From: Physcia stellaris
Lineage: Eukaryota; Ascomycota; Lecanoromycetes; Caliciales; Physciaceae
Reading direction: 5' to 3'
Assembly (NCBI GenBank): GCA_018902385.1
Contig: JABSSW010000016.1
Location: 186,001-250,000, forward strand
DNA: 64,000 nt
The position numbers and the translations under genes are program-made. Shown here piece by piece: positions 24,848-35,490 of this stretch; positions within the stretch are counted from its first letter, which is position 1; every line of letters starts with the position of its first letter. The notes beneath the pieces were generated by a model. That model worked only from the letters and a program-made list of their open reading frames with translations. It did no database searches and was not told the DNA's origin.

Positions 24848-25616
24848 TAGCGAGAAAGGGTTATTGATCGAGGACCGGCCTATATAGCGCAGCTCTTTGA
24901 AATCGCTGCCGACGGTGGTGGTGATAGAGGCCCACATCGCGAAGGTGGCGTCGGACCAGTGAATAGGAGGTGATTGCGGCGATGAGGTAGTTGCGGGGGG
25001 AATACATATTGTAGTAGTGGGAGAGTCGCTACCACGATCTACGTAGATCGGATGTACCTGATTTCAACACCACATAAATGGCAACGACAGTATTCCATGC
25101 CCTGGCAGGGCTCATTTTAGGTGGTACGGCCCCCGACCAGGGTGCTGCTCCGGGGGCGGCCCCTCGGCGCTAACTAATTAAAAGTGAACCCACCGTGCCA
25201 GGGCATGGGATAGTGACAACTGACAACGCAATCCAAGCTGGAGAACACGGACTTCGCTGGAGTACCTACCGTTCCCGTGTCGAATGCCTTTTGATGTAAC
25301 AGTCACCATCATCAATCCATCCCATGCTTCTAATCACGAATGCGAAAAGCCATCCCAATGGTCTTTCATTGGCGGCCACACCGATCCGCCAGTCCCATCC
25401 ATGTGCTACTAAGTCTGCGATCGTTACCGGGCTTTCTATGTCCGGGAAACATCCGCTTTGGCGTTGATGATATAGAAATTTGCTCTTGATTATAGCCGAT
25501 GCCCACTCCTTGTCATTACTTTTGGTTGAGGGGGAGACGGAGAAAGAGGTTACAGAGGGGATGAAGAGAGTTGGGATGGAAAGCAGGATGAGGAAAGGTT
25601 GGGGGGATGTCCACAT
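24746..25616 (-). CDS. Small secreted protein, two exons, about 209 aa
   Basis: Exon 1 runs 25,616 to 25,270, exon 2 from 25,028 to 24,746. The donor is GTAGGT and the acceptor GGTAG; the exon lengths (347 + 283) add to 630, an exact 210 codons with stop. The N-terminus MWTSPQPFLILLSIPTLFIP is a convincing signal peptide, probably cut near TSFS, so the product is likely secreted. The mature part has only three Cys (GCFPD, GDCYIK, ICIPP), a Trp-rich stretch (HGWDWRIGVA, RPLGWLF), and a positively charged C-terminus. No family is recognised; it could be a candidate effector by size and secretion alone. The 241-bp intron contains a palindromic MITE-like element. A GTAAGC donor just before the stop leaves open a further exon at 24,556-24,740. 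Confidence 0.6.
25035..25050. repeat. Perfect 16-bp palindrome
   Basis: CGATCTACGTAGATCG is its own reverse complement. It lies in the same intron, about 40 bases from the MITE-like element and just upstream of the proposed acceptor. Meaning unknown. Confidence 0.7.
25091..25212. mobile_element. MITE-like inverted-repeat element
   Basis: 122 bp with terminal inverted repeats of 17 bp: TATTCCATGCCCTGGCA at the left, and the reverse complement of TATCCCATGCCCTGGCA at the right, one mismatch. The outer TA on each side could be part of the repeat or a TA target duplication of Tc1/mariner type. The interior is GC-rich (GGGGGCGG). It lies wholly within the proposed intron of the neighbouring secreted-protein gene. 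Confidence 0.65.
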
Positions 25617-26392
25617 GGCTATTGGTGAGTACGGTAGCTGGTTTTATGATTCCAGATTGGAAGCTAAGAAAGATTGGCAGGGAGCATCGCTAGATGACTT
25701 GAAAACAGAGACGCTTGATAAGATGCGGGTGTCGCAACTGGGACGTGGGTTGCTTTCCTGCTAGGAGGATATTTACGCGAATTTACTTTATGGGTTCTGG
25801 GATCACAGAGAGGGTGGTAAAGAATCTATTCGTGCAGTCAAAGGATATTTCGCGGGCGAGCTATCCACGATACTGCACGCCACAAATATAACAGAGAGAC
25901 ACTGTTTAAAATGCCCTAGATATGACACCGAGACTTCATCGCCAAGAGCAAGGAAAAATGGACAAAGCAAGTGATGACAAGACAACCATGCAAAAAGATA
26001 CTCACCGGCCAAAGTGAGGCAAAAGTTTAGTCTCATTTGATGGGTCTTGAATTGCTGTATTCGACAAGGATTATCGGTTGAAAATAAGATCATTCAGAGG
26101 ACACCGTATTAGTCCTGATACCGTGGAGACGTAATGCTGTCCGCATGAAGCCCACAAAGTAGGATAGTTTTCCTATTCCGGCACGCATCTTCCAAACAAT
26201 GCGAATGTACCACAAAAGCTCCTCGGATTAAGCTCCTTCGACATTGGGACCTTGATCTCCAGCTCCGCGCGCTCCATCACCGAAGACCAACCAGACGCTA
26301 TTTCCAATCTCAATTCTCCCGTGCTTGGCATCGCATATTGCCAGCGAAAAAGAAAAGGATTGGTCCCTGCTCGATGGCTATGCAAACAAGTC
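25617..26392. other. Shared upstream/downstream region, no gene
   Basis: Separates the start of the leftward secreted-protein gene from the end of the leftward GRF-finger gene, so it must hold the promoter of the former and the terminator of the latter. I see no convincing gene in it. Confidence 0.45.
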
Positions 26393-27716
26393 TTAGAACC
26401 CTTGACCCCAGCCTCGAGTCCCATCTGGACGCCAGGATTCATAGCCGCAAGCACCTGTAGCACAAGTCCAGAAATGTCGGCCAGGAGCACCCGAATTCAC
26501 TCCAGCAGTATCCAGTCTTGAGTTCCGGGCGGGAACACAATCGCAATCCGGATTCCAGGGTTCCACACCAATGTTATCATCCCATGTAACCCAGCCTCGA
26601 AAGGGCTTGGAGCCATCTGATCTCCTGACTTCCGGACAGCTTGGGTTATCGCAGTAGTAGTAAGGGCGGCCGAAGTTCCCGTTGGGGTTTCCAGCTCTGA
26701 CGGTGGCATACTTAAGGTTGGTGTTCCCGCAATGTCGGCAATGGTATGGCGAGCGGGCTGGGCGACTGGGCTGATTTAGCCTCCTGACTAATCCGATCAC
26801 CAGCCATAACACGATTAGGCCACCGATGCCGATACAGATGTAGGCCCACAATGGCAGATGAGAGATCGAAACTGGGGTGTGAGTGGCGGCGGAGGCGGGA
26901 GCGTTGGTCGCGGTAGCGAGCCAGGCATGGGTCGTTTGCGTTGGGCCGCAGGAATAAGAGAAGATGGTATCGCCAGCGTAAGAGCCGGTGGATGGAGGTG
27001 GTTGTGAGTAGGTAATGCATGCCGGCGCAGTTGGGTTGGTACTGTGGATGTTTGCAAAATGTAAGTTAGGAAATCTTTCTTTTCGAACACAAACAGTGGA
27101 GAGTGATGAAGAGAGAAGGGTTGGAAGATGGAATGAGGTTTGGGCCCGCGGTTTTACATTCTTTGGGCGCATCCTATACTGTATCGTGGCATGAGGAAAA
27201 TGGGGCCTACTTTCATCTACCAGTCTAGGATCAAGTTACAAGAGAAAGATAGAAATAAAGGGAAGGGAAAAAAAAAATTCTCTCTCAATACCAGAAGAGT
27301 AGACTTGTATATTGTTCTATGCACAACGTCGACGAACTGCTTGTGCAAGGAGTGGTACCGGATTCCGCAGTGATGCAGGTATGAGCGCCGGAGCTGGGAG
27401 CGCAGTCCACAGCATTGCAACAGCCGAGGTGGGAGGGAAAGAGGGAAGGACCAGTACTGCAGGTGTATCCCGACCCACAGGTCAAGGGACTAGCTAGCAG
27501 GAGAAGGTACGTTAGTAGCGAGCAACATCAATCGCGACCAGGAGCGCACAAGAACGAAATCAACGGGAGCAGCGAGAGGGTTCTTTAGATCATACCATAG
27601 TCGCCGCTCAGATATCCACATGTGTCAAGCGCGCTGCTACTATTACCGCTGCTGCTGTCTCGTTTGTACAGCAGTGATCCTCGAAGAACTGGCGGGGGCG
27701 TGATCATGGGTTCCAT
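26393..27716 (-). CDS. Membrane protein with Cys-rich N-terminal part and two GRF-type zinc fingers, 323 aa
   Basis: Three exons: 27,716-27,596, 27,493-27,292, 27,041-26,393; the lengths 121 + 202 + 649 make 324 exact codons. Introns start GTATGA and GTATTG; the first has a CTAAC branch point before its acceptor. Residues 30-165 are Cys/Ser/Thr-rich (CGYLSGDY, LTCGSGYTCSTG, LGCCNAV, CITYSQPPP), a pattern common in fungal cell-surface proteins. Residues 170-195 form a strong transmembrane helix (AYICIGIGGLIVLWLVIGL). Residues 208-263 (CRHC...GNFGRPYYYC...FRGWVTW) and 274-310 (CDC...GRHFWTC...YESW) fit two GRF-type zinc fingers, known as nucleic-acid-binding modules of nucleases and topoisomerases. 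By charge (RRLNQPSRPARS after the helix) the fingers face the cytoplasm. No clear signal peptide is seen; the start is the first ATG after a stop. Function unknown. Confidence 0.75.
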
Positions 27717-28591
27717 AGCGGACAGGACGCGACGGGGAAGAGGGCGATAAGTTCAGTATTGCGCGGCACACTGATCTTGTCGCACGTCGTTGCGCCGATT
27801 TTGGAACCGTAGACGAGACGATCTTCTGACAAAACAGGTTCAGGGACAAAATGGAAAGGAAGAGACGCAGCCGGAGACGGCGGGAGATCTATACTGTCCA
27901 TCGTGTCTTGCCGTTCAGCCTTGTCCTGTTCACATGGTGGACCTGCAGCAAAGGGCAGGTATGAAGCTCAAGCGAAATCAGTATGGGGCGATTTCTATCC
28001 CTTTTGGGATGTGGCATTTCTAGACCCAATCGCCGCCCGCGGAATTTATTGAGCATTTTCGGCTACCTGCCTTAGCCCTGCTCGCTAAATCGAAAGCTTA
28101 ATCACGATAAGATCATTGGCCTGGGCTTTTCGAGGCTTGTGGGATACTTCATTATTGAATATTGATGATGGTGGTGTGATACAGTGATACCCCGTAGATG
28201 TGGGCAACAGGCGACTTTCTTGATTGGACCGGCACGCGCCCGCACCTTCGACTATCCTTTGGGGGCCGCACCCAATAGCTTTTCAACGTGGATGGACGCT
28301 GCTAGGACCAGTGTCCGACGGTGCTCAAGGAAGGGGAAGAATTGGGAAAAGGGATACTAGCCAGCGCATTGGTAGGGCACTACCTAGTATCGAGCCAGGT
28401 AAGACTTCCTGACTCTCGGTAGTATCTGCACTAAAGTTGCACGTGGAGCGGGGACTCAGTGCTAATCGGGCCGGCCCAGACCTGAAGGCTGCCCGGCGCT
28501 CGTCTAGAGAGTAATGGCGGATTTTAGGCCAAATCCAGGGGTTGAAACGATAAATCATACCCCCGACTGATGCATGAGACCTTTCAGGACT

Positions 28592-29044
28592 TCACTGGAA
28601 CAATTTTACGGTCTTAAAATTGGGGCTAAGCGCTGTCGAAGGAAAGTGAGCCACGAAAGGCTTGAGTACTACTTCTTTACATGGCAGGCCCGTGATGACA
28701 TTCCCTTCCAGACGGCCATTCCTGAAGAGCTGTGGCGTAATGGTGTCTAGCTGAGCAGAGCAACTGAAGTGAGGCTCGGAGTCGCCCCTAGAGCACTCCG
28801 CTGCCAGGAACCTCGTGGGCGCATACTCTGAAGTGCCACTCTCCACCAGTGCGTGGAATGGGATCATTGGGATCTGTGACTTGGAAATGGGGCAGAGCTG
28901 GAGGGGGAGATCTGTCCCAGAAGTCTCCTGGGACTCTCTGACGCTCTGCTCCTCTTCGTGAAAATTGCAAGCCTCATTTAAGATACCGCGAAAACTCAAG
29001 TTTTGATATTGATAGGGTTTTCTTTCCATCATTTCGGGGTCCAA
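28592..29044 (-). CDS. Possible hypothetical protein, 150 aa
   Basis: An open frame of 150 codons with mixed hydrophilic sequence and five Cys, starting MDPEMMERKPYQYQ. No domain, signal peptide or splice partner was recognised. It could be an exon, a decayed gene or chance. Reported because it is the only long frame in this gap. Confidence 0.25.
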   Translation of the reverse strand: MDPEMMERKPYQYQNLSFRGILNEACNFHEEEQSVRESQETSGTDLPLQLCPISKSQIPMIPFHALVESGTSEYAPTRFLAAECSRGDSEPHFSCSAQLDTITPQLFRNGRLEGNVITGLPCKEVVLKPFVAHFPSTALSPNFKTVKLFQ

Positions 29045-30261
29045 ATTTCCATTCTTGGGTAAGCTTTAAATTATGATACGCATTTTTGGAACAAAACCCT
29101 CTGAAATGAAAAGTTCCACAACATGTTCCGTGCTATCAAAAAGCGTCTTGGAAGGAATAATTTGACCCCGAAAAACCTACCCATCGAGAGTTTCGAGATC
29201 TCTGCAGTGGCTCAAATGTATCCGTAAACATTGCCGGTCGCCAAACGTAACGCAAACTCGCAAGGCGAGTCTGGTCTTAAAAAGATCTTGGAGAAGTAGT
29301 ATTCAACATAGCATACAGCAAACAAAACGACAGTCACGTATAGTCGGTAACAACGCTGATGAGAACAGTTTATCCGACGCGAGCTTACGTGTTTTTCCTC
29401 ATAGTACGCATGGCAGGTATAGATGATTTTGTAAGCGGAATCGTCCAAGCCATTCTTATCGGTTTTTTGCTTTAGACGCCTAGTCGCGAAAATATTCCTT
29501 TTCTTAGAATGCTATGCTTTACGATCTAAAGCCGCACTTGGACAGGTAGACGCGCCAAGTCAATGATTGACAGTCAGACTAATTCAGACAAGATAGGGAC
29601 TCTCGCAGATGACATCCTATAGCAGCGATGAACACTGCGATTCCAGCTCTCCATCGCGACTTCATCCTCAAAGATGTGATGATCGTAGATTTACGTCATC
29701 TTTATCTTGAGACGAGGGTTTCATTGACACAGATCATGCAGAAGGAATTGTGAAATTTAAATTGAGAGAGGCACTGTTACGTTATGCTTTCTCTTTCCTC
29801 GCATTCAACATGTCAAAAGTGCTCCTTCATCAAATTCCTCAATTCTCTCCGTGAATCTAAGTACCTCGCTGGATTCGATTGCTGGAAATCCAAATACTTT
29901 CATGGTCAGCTACATGTCAGCTCTAACCTTTTAAAGCTCCTAGCAAAATTTCAGTAAACAGTTTGATCTCAACACTTTTCTCTTTTTTATCTCCTCGTTT
30001 AAGCGTCTCGGGCTGTAGTCGTTGTTGTATGCGTTGTTGCTTCTGGCATGCTGGCCTCTAAAAGTCTGTAGGTGAGAAAAGAACACGTTTCGATGATAAG
30101 CGTCGAAAGGTGTCAACACCAATGAAACGATTTGAGTCTTTCGGCTCCGCTGAATCCAGATCTCGTCATTTAAACAACACAATGAATTCATGCATCAACG
30201 TACTCCTCCAACTGCAGACCTGTCCTAGCATTCCAGACGCGTGATCGAGACCTAGGGATCT

Positions 30262-30270
30262 CGGCGCCCG
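30262..30270. promoter_or_regulatory. CGG-N3-CCG inverted site upstream of the 367-aa gene
   Basis: CGGCGCCCG sits at the centre of a 17-bp dyad (ATCTCGG-CGC-CCGAGAT, 30,258-30,274), about 200 bases before the ATG. Inverted CGG triplets are the classical target shape of Zn2Cys6 fungal regulators; whether one binds here is inference. Confidence 0.3.
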
Positions 30271-30338
30271 AGATTGAGCTATTTCGGCTCGGCTCAGACT
30301 GGAGAAAATGCTTGACACAGATGTCCCCCTGTCGCTGC

Positions 30339-30344
30339 TATAAA
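30339..30344 (+). promoter_or_regulatory. TATA box candidate
   Basis: TATAAA in the context GCTATAAACC, about 130 bases before the ATG at 30,474 and followed by a C/T- and A/C-rich leader, typical of a fungal promoter. Confidence 0.4.
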
Positions 30345-30473
30345 CCGAGGCTTTAGGTTAGCTCAGAATATTTCTGTCAGCTTGCTCCTTGATCCCACTT
30401 CGACCGACCGCTCAACAACCTACCCAAACTCCAAACTGTGTGTAGAGCGTATACTCAGCTCAATTTCGACCCA

Positions 30474-31801
30474 ATGGCTACGTCTAGCAAGCAACGCGGC
30501 CTCAAAGCCTTCGTTATCACCCTCGTACTTGTCCTCTTGATTAGCGCTGCTATCCTTGCGCCTACCACACGCTCTCCGGTATCTGAGATCTCGGCTCGTC
30601 AAGTTGACAGCGATAATGCCTTCTCTTCCACCATCAAGGTCGCTGTCCCTTTCGGAAGCAATGAAGGTCTTCTGTTTCCAGTTGTTCGGCAAGTGGATGG
30701 CAATGCCACCAAGTCAGCCCGTCGTGCTCGAGCAACTGGTGTCCGTAAGCGAACAGATAAACATATGAGCTGGTAAAGAGCCTCCCACCAGATTTTCATT
30801 TTCACTCATCTCAGCAAATGTCTAACTTCCTTAATATGAGAAATGAGGCACAGTCTTATCGTCCATTGCTGGCGCTAAAGAATTAATTGACCTTGATCGG
30901 TCGGGCCACACAGCTAATTAATTATTTTGTGTTAGGCAAGAAGCACTGCAAGCAGGGGAAAAGTCCCTTAATTTACTTCGCGGCCCTCGCACACAGAGTA
31001 CGGGCAAAGGTCTGGGTGAAATCGTGGAATCCGGCTGGTCGATTATGGTGGCAGAGGATCGAATATCTGGCGATTACGCTGAGCCTTTAGGTCCCTTTGA
31101 GGACTTAAGAATCGATAAAAACGGCGGTCTCACAGTCTCACTCAACCAAGACAAGCAATTTAAGAATCGTTGTCAGGATAACAATGTCATCCTCCCCAAC
31201 AACCGTCCAGGAATCAGAATTGAACATAATACTAACTTGCTCGCAGGCTCCAACCCTCGCAGTGTTCCGCGAAATCTATTATGTCCGATCTCGAACAATC
31301 ATCGGCGATTACAACTACGGTCCTCTCTACATGTTGAACGAGAAGCCACGTGCAGATAGTGACAATGCGGCAGGGTTGGGGCCTGCCGTGAACCGTTTAC
31401 CGGATATTCAGAGATGGAGCGATATAACATGGGCCGTCTGGGCCGAGATCACTAGACAAGCTCAGGTGCCCAACGATCTCAAGTATATCTTCAAGCATGA
31501 CATAAGAACAACATCCACACAAGGCATAATGGATTTGGCTGGTCTTCCCGACGATGAACATGGTGACCTTCCGCCGGATGATGACATTGATGATTCCTTT
31601 CAAGAAGAATGGCCTGGGATCAAGTTCGTTCCCGGCGAGGACGAGTATCAGGCTTTGCTTGGAACACCCCATGGCAGAGGGATTGTCTGGATGTTGGTAG
31701 ACCACCCCAATGAGCTTGGTGGAAAGACCATAGAGTCGATCACGATGTTTACAGCGGGGCCCAAAGACAATTACAATCTCCTGTTCACGCTGACAGGTTA
31801 G
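30474..31801 (+). CDS. Secreted or single-pass membrane hypothetical protein, 367 aa, three exons
   Basis: Exons 30,474-30,772, 30,936-31,185 and 31,247-31,801 total 1,104 bases, exactly 368 codons with stop. Intron 1 starts GTAAAG and splits a Trp codon; intron 2 ends ACTAACTTGCTCGCAG, a textbook branch point and acceptor, but its donor (GTCATC) is weak. The start ATG follows a TATA box and a C/T-rich leader. Residues 8-30 (GLKAFVITLVLVLLISAAI) form a hydrophobic segment that is either a signal peptide or an anchor; the rest is soluble. Readable stretches include GLGEIVESGWSIMVAEDRIS, FREIYYVRSRTIIGDYNYG, an acidic loop (LPDDEHGDLPPDDDIDD) and a C-terminal part ending NLLFTLTG. I do not recognise the family; composition is consistent with fungal hypothetical secreted proteins. 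Confidence 0.72.
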
Positions 31802-33086
31802 ATGGGCGGAATTATTGGCGGCTACTGTTGTATTCAGCCCCACTGCCCGACTTCGGTTGGAAGCCTTTGTTAGCTACTGCTTTGCAAGGAAGAGATGATC
31901 ATAGACCGGTACTTGATCCACACAATCAAAGCTCATAGTCAAATGTTCCGCCTGTCGAAGAGCACCATGGTTAGTGAAGGTTATGTAATCCCGTTGGAGT
32001 GATCAATACCAACTGCTCTACTGTACTATCAAAAGTGAGTATCATCCGCATTCCTTAAATAGCATGTTTCTCCTTGCTGGACTAATACTCGAATTTGAGT
32101 GCATCATGGAGTCGAGGACTCTCAGCCGTGGCATTTGTGACTAACAAGCTCACGACAGCAATGAGATAGATTCCGATGCTGGTCCAAGGAAATGATGACT
32201 TTCAAAGACGAGAAGTTTCTCTGCGGCATAACGATGATCTATTGAAGGGTCGCCTGTTCTCTGGATCTGCTTTCGTGTTTGTCGAGGCTATGGGTGCAGG
32301 GAGTCGTGTGACTTACTGTTCGCTTTACCCCAAGAAATAGGGAAAGCAGTAATCCACATGATTTGTTGCACCCACAGACGAGGTCTCGACCAGTGCTGAT
32401 GTTCTCCACAGCTACCAGATCAAGGATATCATTCTCAGAAGGGCACTATACGGATGTCTGTCAATAACAGAACTCATGGTAATGCACTTTCGAAACAATA
32501 AGGCTATTTCATGGTTATCTGACCACAGTGACCGGCTTGAGATGACAAAGACTGAGTAAAAAGATTGCGCTGACATGTCAGGGGCACAAGGTAGGCCAAG
32601 TCGGGGTTAAACCCCAATGTCATTCTTCAATTTATTCCTGTCCTTATATTTATCTGGAGCCCAGGAACGGGAAAGCATTGGTCTTGCCCAGGAAATAACA
32701 CTCGGGAATTTCACTGCACCTAAGTAGCTGCCACCTACATCAGACCCACCCAACACAACATTCGCTCGAATGACACAACTATAGTAGCAGGTCATCATAT
32801 GACTTCCTTCACCGAAGTGATGACAGAAATCTCACCCGAACACTATATCTATGGCAATGACACAAAGACTCTAACACTTGACTCACGAGACTTACATGCC
32901 TACCTTTGTGATCCCACTCATATATATATCCTGCTCATATGGTTCCTTACATTCTTTCAATCCTTCAGATCTCCGAACCTTCAGATCTCCGAACCTCGAA
33001 AACTCCAAAGCTCTGAATCTTCAAACCTCTAAAGCAAAGTCAACTACCAAGCCATCAACCACACCAACAATCTCAGACCCCCAAAA
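31802..33086. other. Intergenic, no gene resolved
   Basis: Mixed composition, many stops in all frames. A short tandem (CTTCAGATCTCCGAAC twice) occurs at about 32,964-32,997, just before the decayed gene that follows. Otherwise nothing noticed. Confidence 0.45.
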
Positions 33087-33711
33087 ATGGAAGACACCCC
33101 CATGAACGACACCACCACCACCACCACCACCACCACCACCACTCTCACTCCCACAACCCCTCCCCCTAACCTTCCCCCTCCTTCCTCACCGCCCTCGAAT
33201 CCACACCCTCAAGCATCCAACGCCCCTCAAACCACCCCCATACCCGTCACTCCCATCAAAACCCAAGAACAACGAATGTGCCGCGCTTAGCACGAACCCG
33301 CAAAGTCCGCCTCCTGGACCCATCGCCTTCTCAACACCGTCCAGAGCGCACCTTCACGCGAAACCACTTCATCATCTACCGCGCGCGGGCACGGGGCCGG
33401 GATCTGATGCGCAAGATGTGGAGGCTGCTTGCCGAGAAGGAGGCTAAGAGGGGCCTGCTTTCAGCGAGGGGGAGGAGATTGGGATGGGATATGATGTCGG
33501 GTTACCGGAATCGCGGCTGCGGGTGCTGAGAGCGAGGTTTGATGCGCGGTCTCCGGTGCTTGGTGGGGAGGATGGGTTTGTGAGGGAGAAGAGGATTTTG
33601 GAGGGGGGGTGTAAGGATTTGGAGAGGGTTGTTGAGGAGCTGTTGGGAATTGTTGGGCGGCGGTTTGTGAGGAGGGATAGGAATGGGGGAGGGGGAGGAG
33701 GAGGAGGATGA
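33087..33711 (+). pseudogene. Interrupted coding region with poly-Thr/Pro N-terminus
   Basis: Three overlapping coding-like stretches follow one another on the plus strand. 33,087-33,290 starts MEDTPMND, then poly-Thr and Pro-rich sequence, ending at a TAG. 33,278-33,450 in the next frame reads RTFTRNHFIIYRARARGRDL and RKMWRLLAEKEAKRG with strong codon bias. From about 33,450 to 33,711 a third frame reads EGEEIGMGYDVGLPESRLRV, then RILEGGCKDLERVVEELLGI, ending in poly-Gly. The change between the second and third frame lies at a GGGG run, so a one-base indel or assembly error there is likely. No intron with consensus sites explains the joins. Either a decayed host gene or a real gene with sequence errors. 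Family unknown. Confidence 0.5.
33111..33141. repeat. (ACC)n trinucleotide tract
   Basis: About ten uninterrupted ACC units, read as poly-threonine in the interrupted coding region that contains it. Confidence 0.9.
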
Positions 33712-34093
33712 GTCTTTGAGGAGTACGAGTTCGGAGCTGGGAGGCAGGAGTTGAGAATTGGGAATTGGTGGTTAGGAGTGCGGAGTAGACGTGGTGGGTA
33801 TCGTTAAACGCAGGGAGCGTAAGACTGGAGCATGCGATGTTGAGAATGCTGGTGTAGATGTTATTGAGGGCTGCAGGCATCCTGAAATAGCCAAAAGACG
33901 ATCACCTGAGCCCATTCACCTGAGCCGATTGACAGTGTTGTTGGAGAACGATTCAGTGCCTATCCTGTTATTTATGAATGCTAACTTATTTCCCTAAAGG
34001 CAGTGGTGATTTGATACTATCCTTTCTGGCGATCAATCGCCATCGAGACCTCCTCCGACCCCGTTACCCCTCTTTGGACGCAGCATGTCTGAT
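33712..34093. other. Convergent intergenic region
   Basis: Lies between the end of the rightward interrupted gene and the stop of the leftward six-exon gene; no gene seen. Confidence 0.5.
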
Positions 34094-35490
34094 TCAAGAC
34101 TCTGAAGGCTGAGGCAAGACTAAGTTATCCGGGATCGGCGTAATCTCATGCTCGTGCATCGCGTATAAATCGCCTTTAATTGCGTTCTCCGCTCTCGTTG
34201 GCGCTATTGCACATGTCAGCATTCCTTAACACTACAAAAGGACTTTCCCATCCACGTCGCGCGCCGTTCCCGCAACAATGATAGCAGGCGCTTTCCTCCA
34301 AGCCGAACTTTCTCGATAGAAGAAAATGATGACTCACGTGACTTCAACCCCAACGTCTCATTCACAACCACCTTCCCATCATCCTCCACCCTTAGCACCC
34401 CCTCCGCGTCCCCTTCTCCCTCTGCTTCAGCCTCTTCCATCATCAATTCTTCCAGCGTTGGTCCATCCTTGTCTGGCAGTGCCCACTCATCCCATGTCCC
34501 TTTCTTCTCAGGCTCCCCGCGTACGCCAGCTTCAAATCGAGCGCGTAGAATAAAGATTAAGGCGTTACGGCGCTGCCACCAGGCTTCGATGGGGTCTGGG
34601 CGGTCGTCGTTGCCTGAAAAGACGAGGGACAGGTTTTCTATTGACGTGGGCGGGAGACCGCCATGGCTGTTGGACGGTGTTAGTAGAGCTGGTGATGGGT
34701 GCTTAGAGGATGGTAAGGGATCGGGGCCAGGTAGGTGGAGGATCGGTAGAGGGATAGGGAGGTGACATACTTTGGTAGCTTAACAGTGGCTTCGAAAAAG
34801 CGACGGATGGCGTCGCGGTAAGCTTGGTATCGCGAAAGGTGACCTATGAGAAGCGATCATCAGTTTCCCCTTGCTTGCGATGCAAAAGAGTGCAGGCCCA
34901 CTTAGAAACTCTCGGTCGCGCCGCTGCTCCAAGGCTACGAGTACGAGATCTGTCTTCCTAGCATCTGCTACGCGACGCAGCTCCTTGGCTGTCTCGATCT
35001 GCTTCCAGAGCTTGAGGGTCGCTTCTGTCTCGGCGCCAATGCTGTGGCGGGCTTCGATGAGGGTAACCAAGGCTTGGACTCTAGAGGAGAAGGATAGAGT
35101 CAGTTGGATGTCGCTTAGCAGTAGACGCACAATATAGGGTATCGCACTGGAGTAGTCATACTACATACCTGGGCAAATCATCGTCGATGAGTTCCAGATC
35201 TGTAGTTGGCAGAGTCGGATCCTCTCTGTCCAACAGTCGACGCAAGTCGTCAATATCCTCTTCATCAAGACCGCATTTAAATGGCAGCGCAAGTGTTGCG
35301 TCCAGGAGTGCTTTCTCTAGCGCGCATCGGAGGCGGTATTCAAGGCCAAAAAGTTCGCTGTGGGGATGTTGTGTCAGCATCACCAAATCTGTAGAAGGCT
35401 CCATGGCGAAATGTCTGAGGAGACCTACGTCGCGTAGTGGGCGGCTTGTCTCTGTTTAGGAGTAGGACGAGCTCGCCCCCTAGTTGCCAT
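34094..35490 (-). CDS. Hypothetical protein, 313 aa, six exons
   Basis: Exons 35,490-35,429, 35,357-35,169, 35,080-34,902, 34,843-34,771, 34,666-34,338 and 34,203-34,094 sum to 942 bases, exactly 314 codons with stop, and phases agree at all five junctions. Donors are GTAGGT, GTATGT, GTGGGC, GTATGT and GTGAGT; most acceptors follow pyrimidine-rich or CTGAC-type sequence. The protein starts MATRGRARPTPKQRQAAHYA. It is mostly alpha-helical and charged: ELFGLEYRLRCALEKALL near 20-40, EARHSIGAETEATLKLWKQI near 90-115, an Arg/Trp stretch (EAWWQRRNALIFILRARF) near 190-215, an acidic Glu/Gly run near 250, and a C-terminus ending PDNLVLPQPSES. No signal peptide or membrane span, so probably intracellular. 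Family not recognised. Confidence 0.75.

Larger units (their letters stand above)
27717..30473. other. 2.7 kb without a resolved gene
   Basis: Ordinary composition. The largest open frame is 28,592-29,044 on the minus strand (150 codons, no recognised domain, listed separately). The stretch 27,790-28,023 + faces the end of the finger gene and has no recognised domain. About 29,050-30,230 shows many short stops on both strands and nothing distinctive. Confidence 0.45.

Noticed and set aside
25803-26093. Minus-strand frame of 96 codons with hydrophobic stretch
   Set aside because: No start context, no splice partner and no recognised domain; likely chance in the intergenic region.
27790-28023. 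Plus-strand frame of 77 codons opposite the start of the finger gene
   Set aside because: No domain, and the neighbouring minus-strand gene with matching splice phases explains the coding signal better.
33461-33880. Pro/Thr-rich minus-strand frame of 139 codons
   Set aside because: It is the antisense of a plus-strand frame with strong codon bias; low-complexity content is typical of such shadows.
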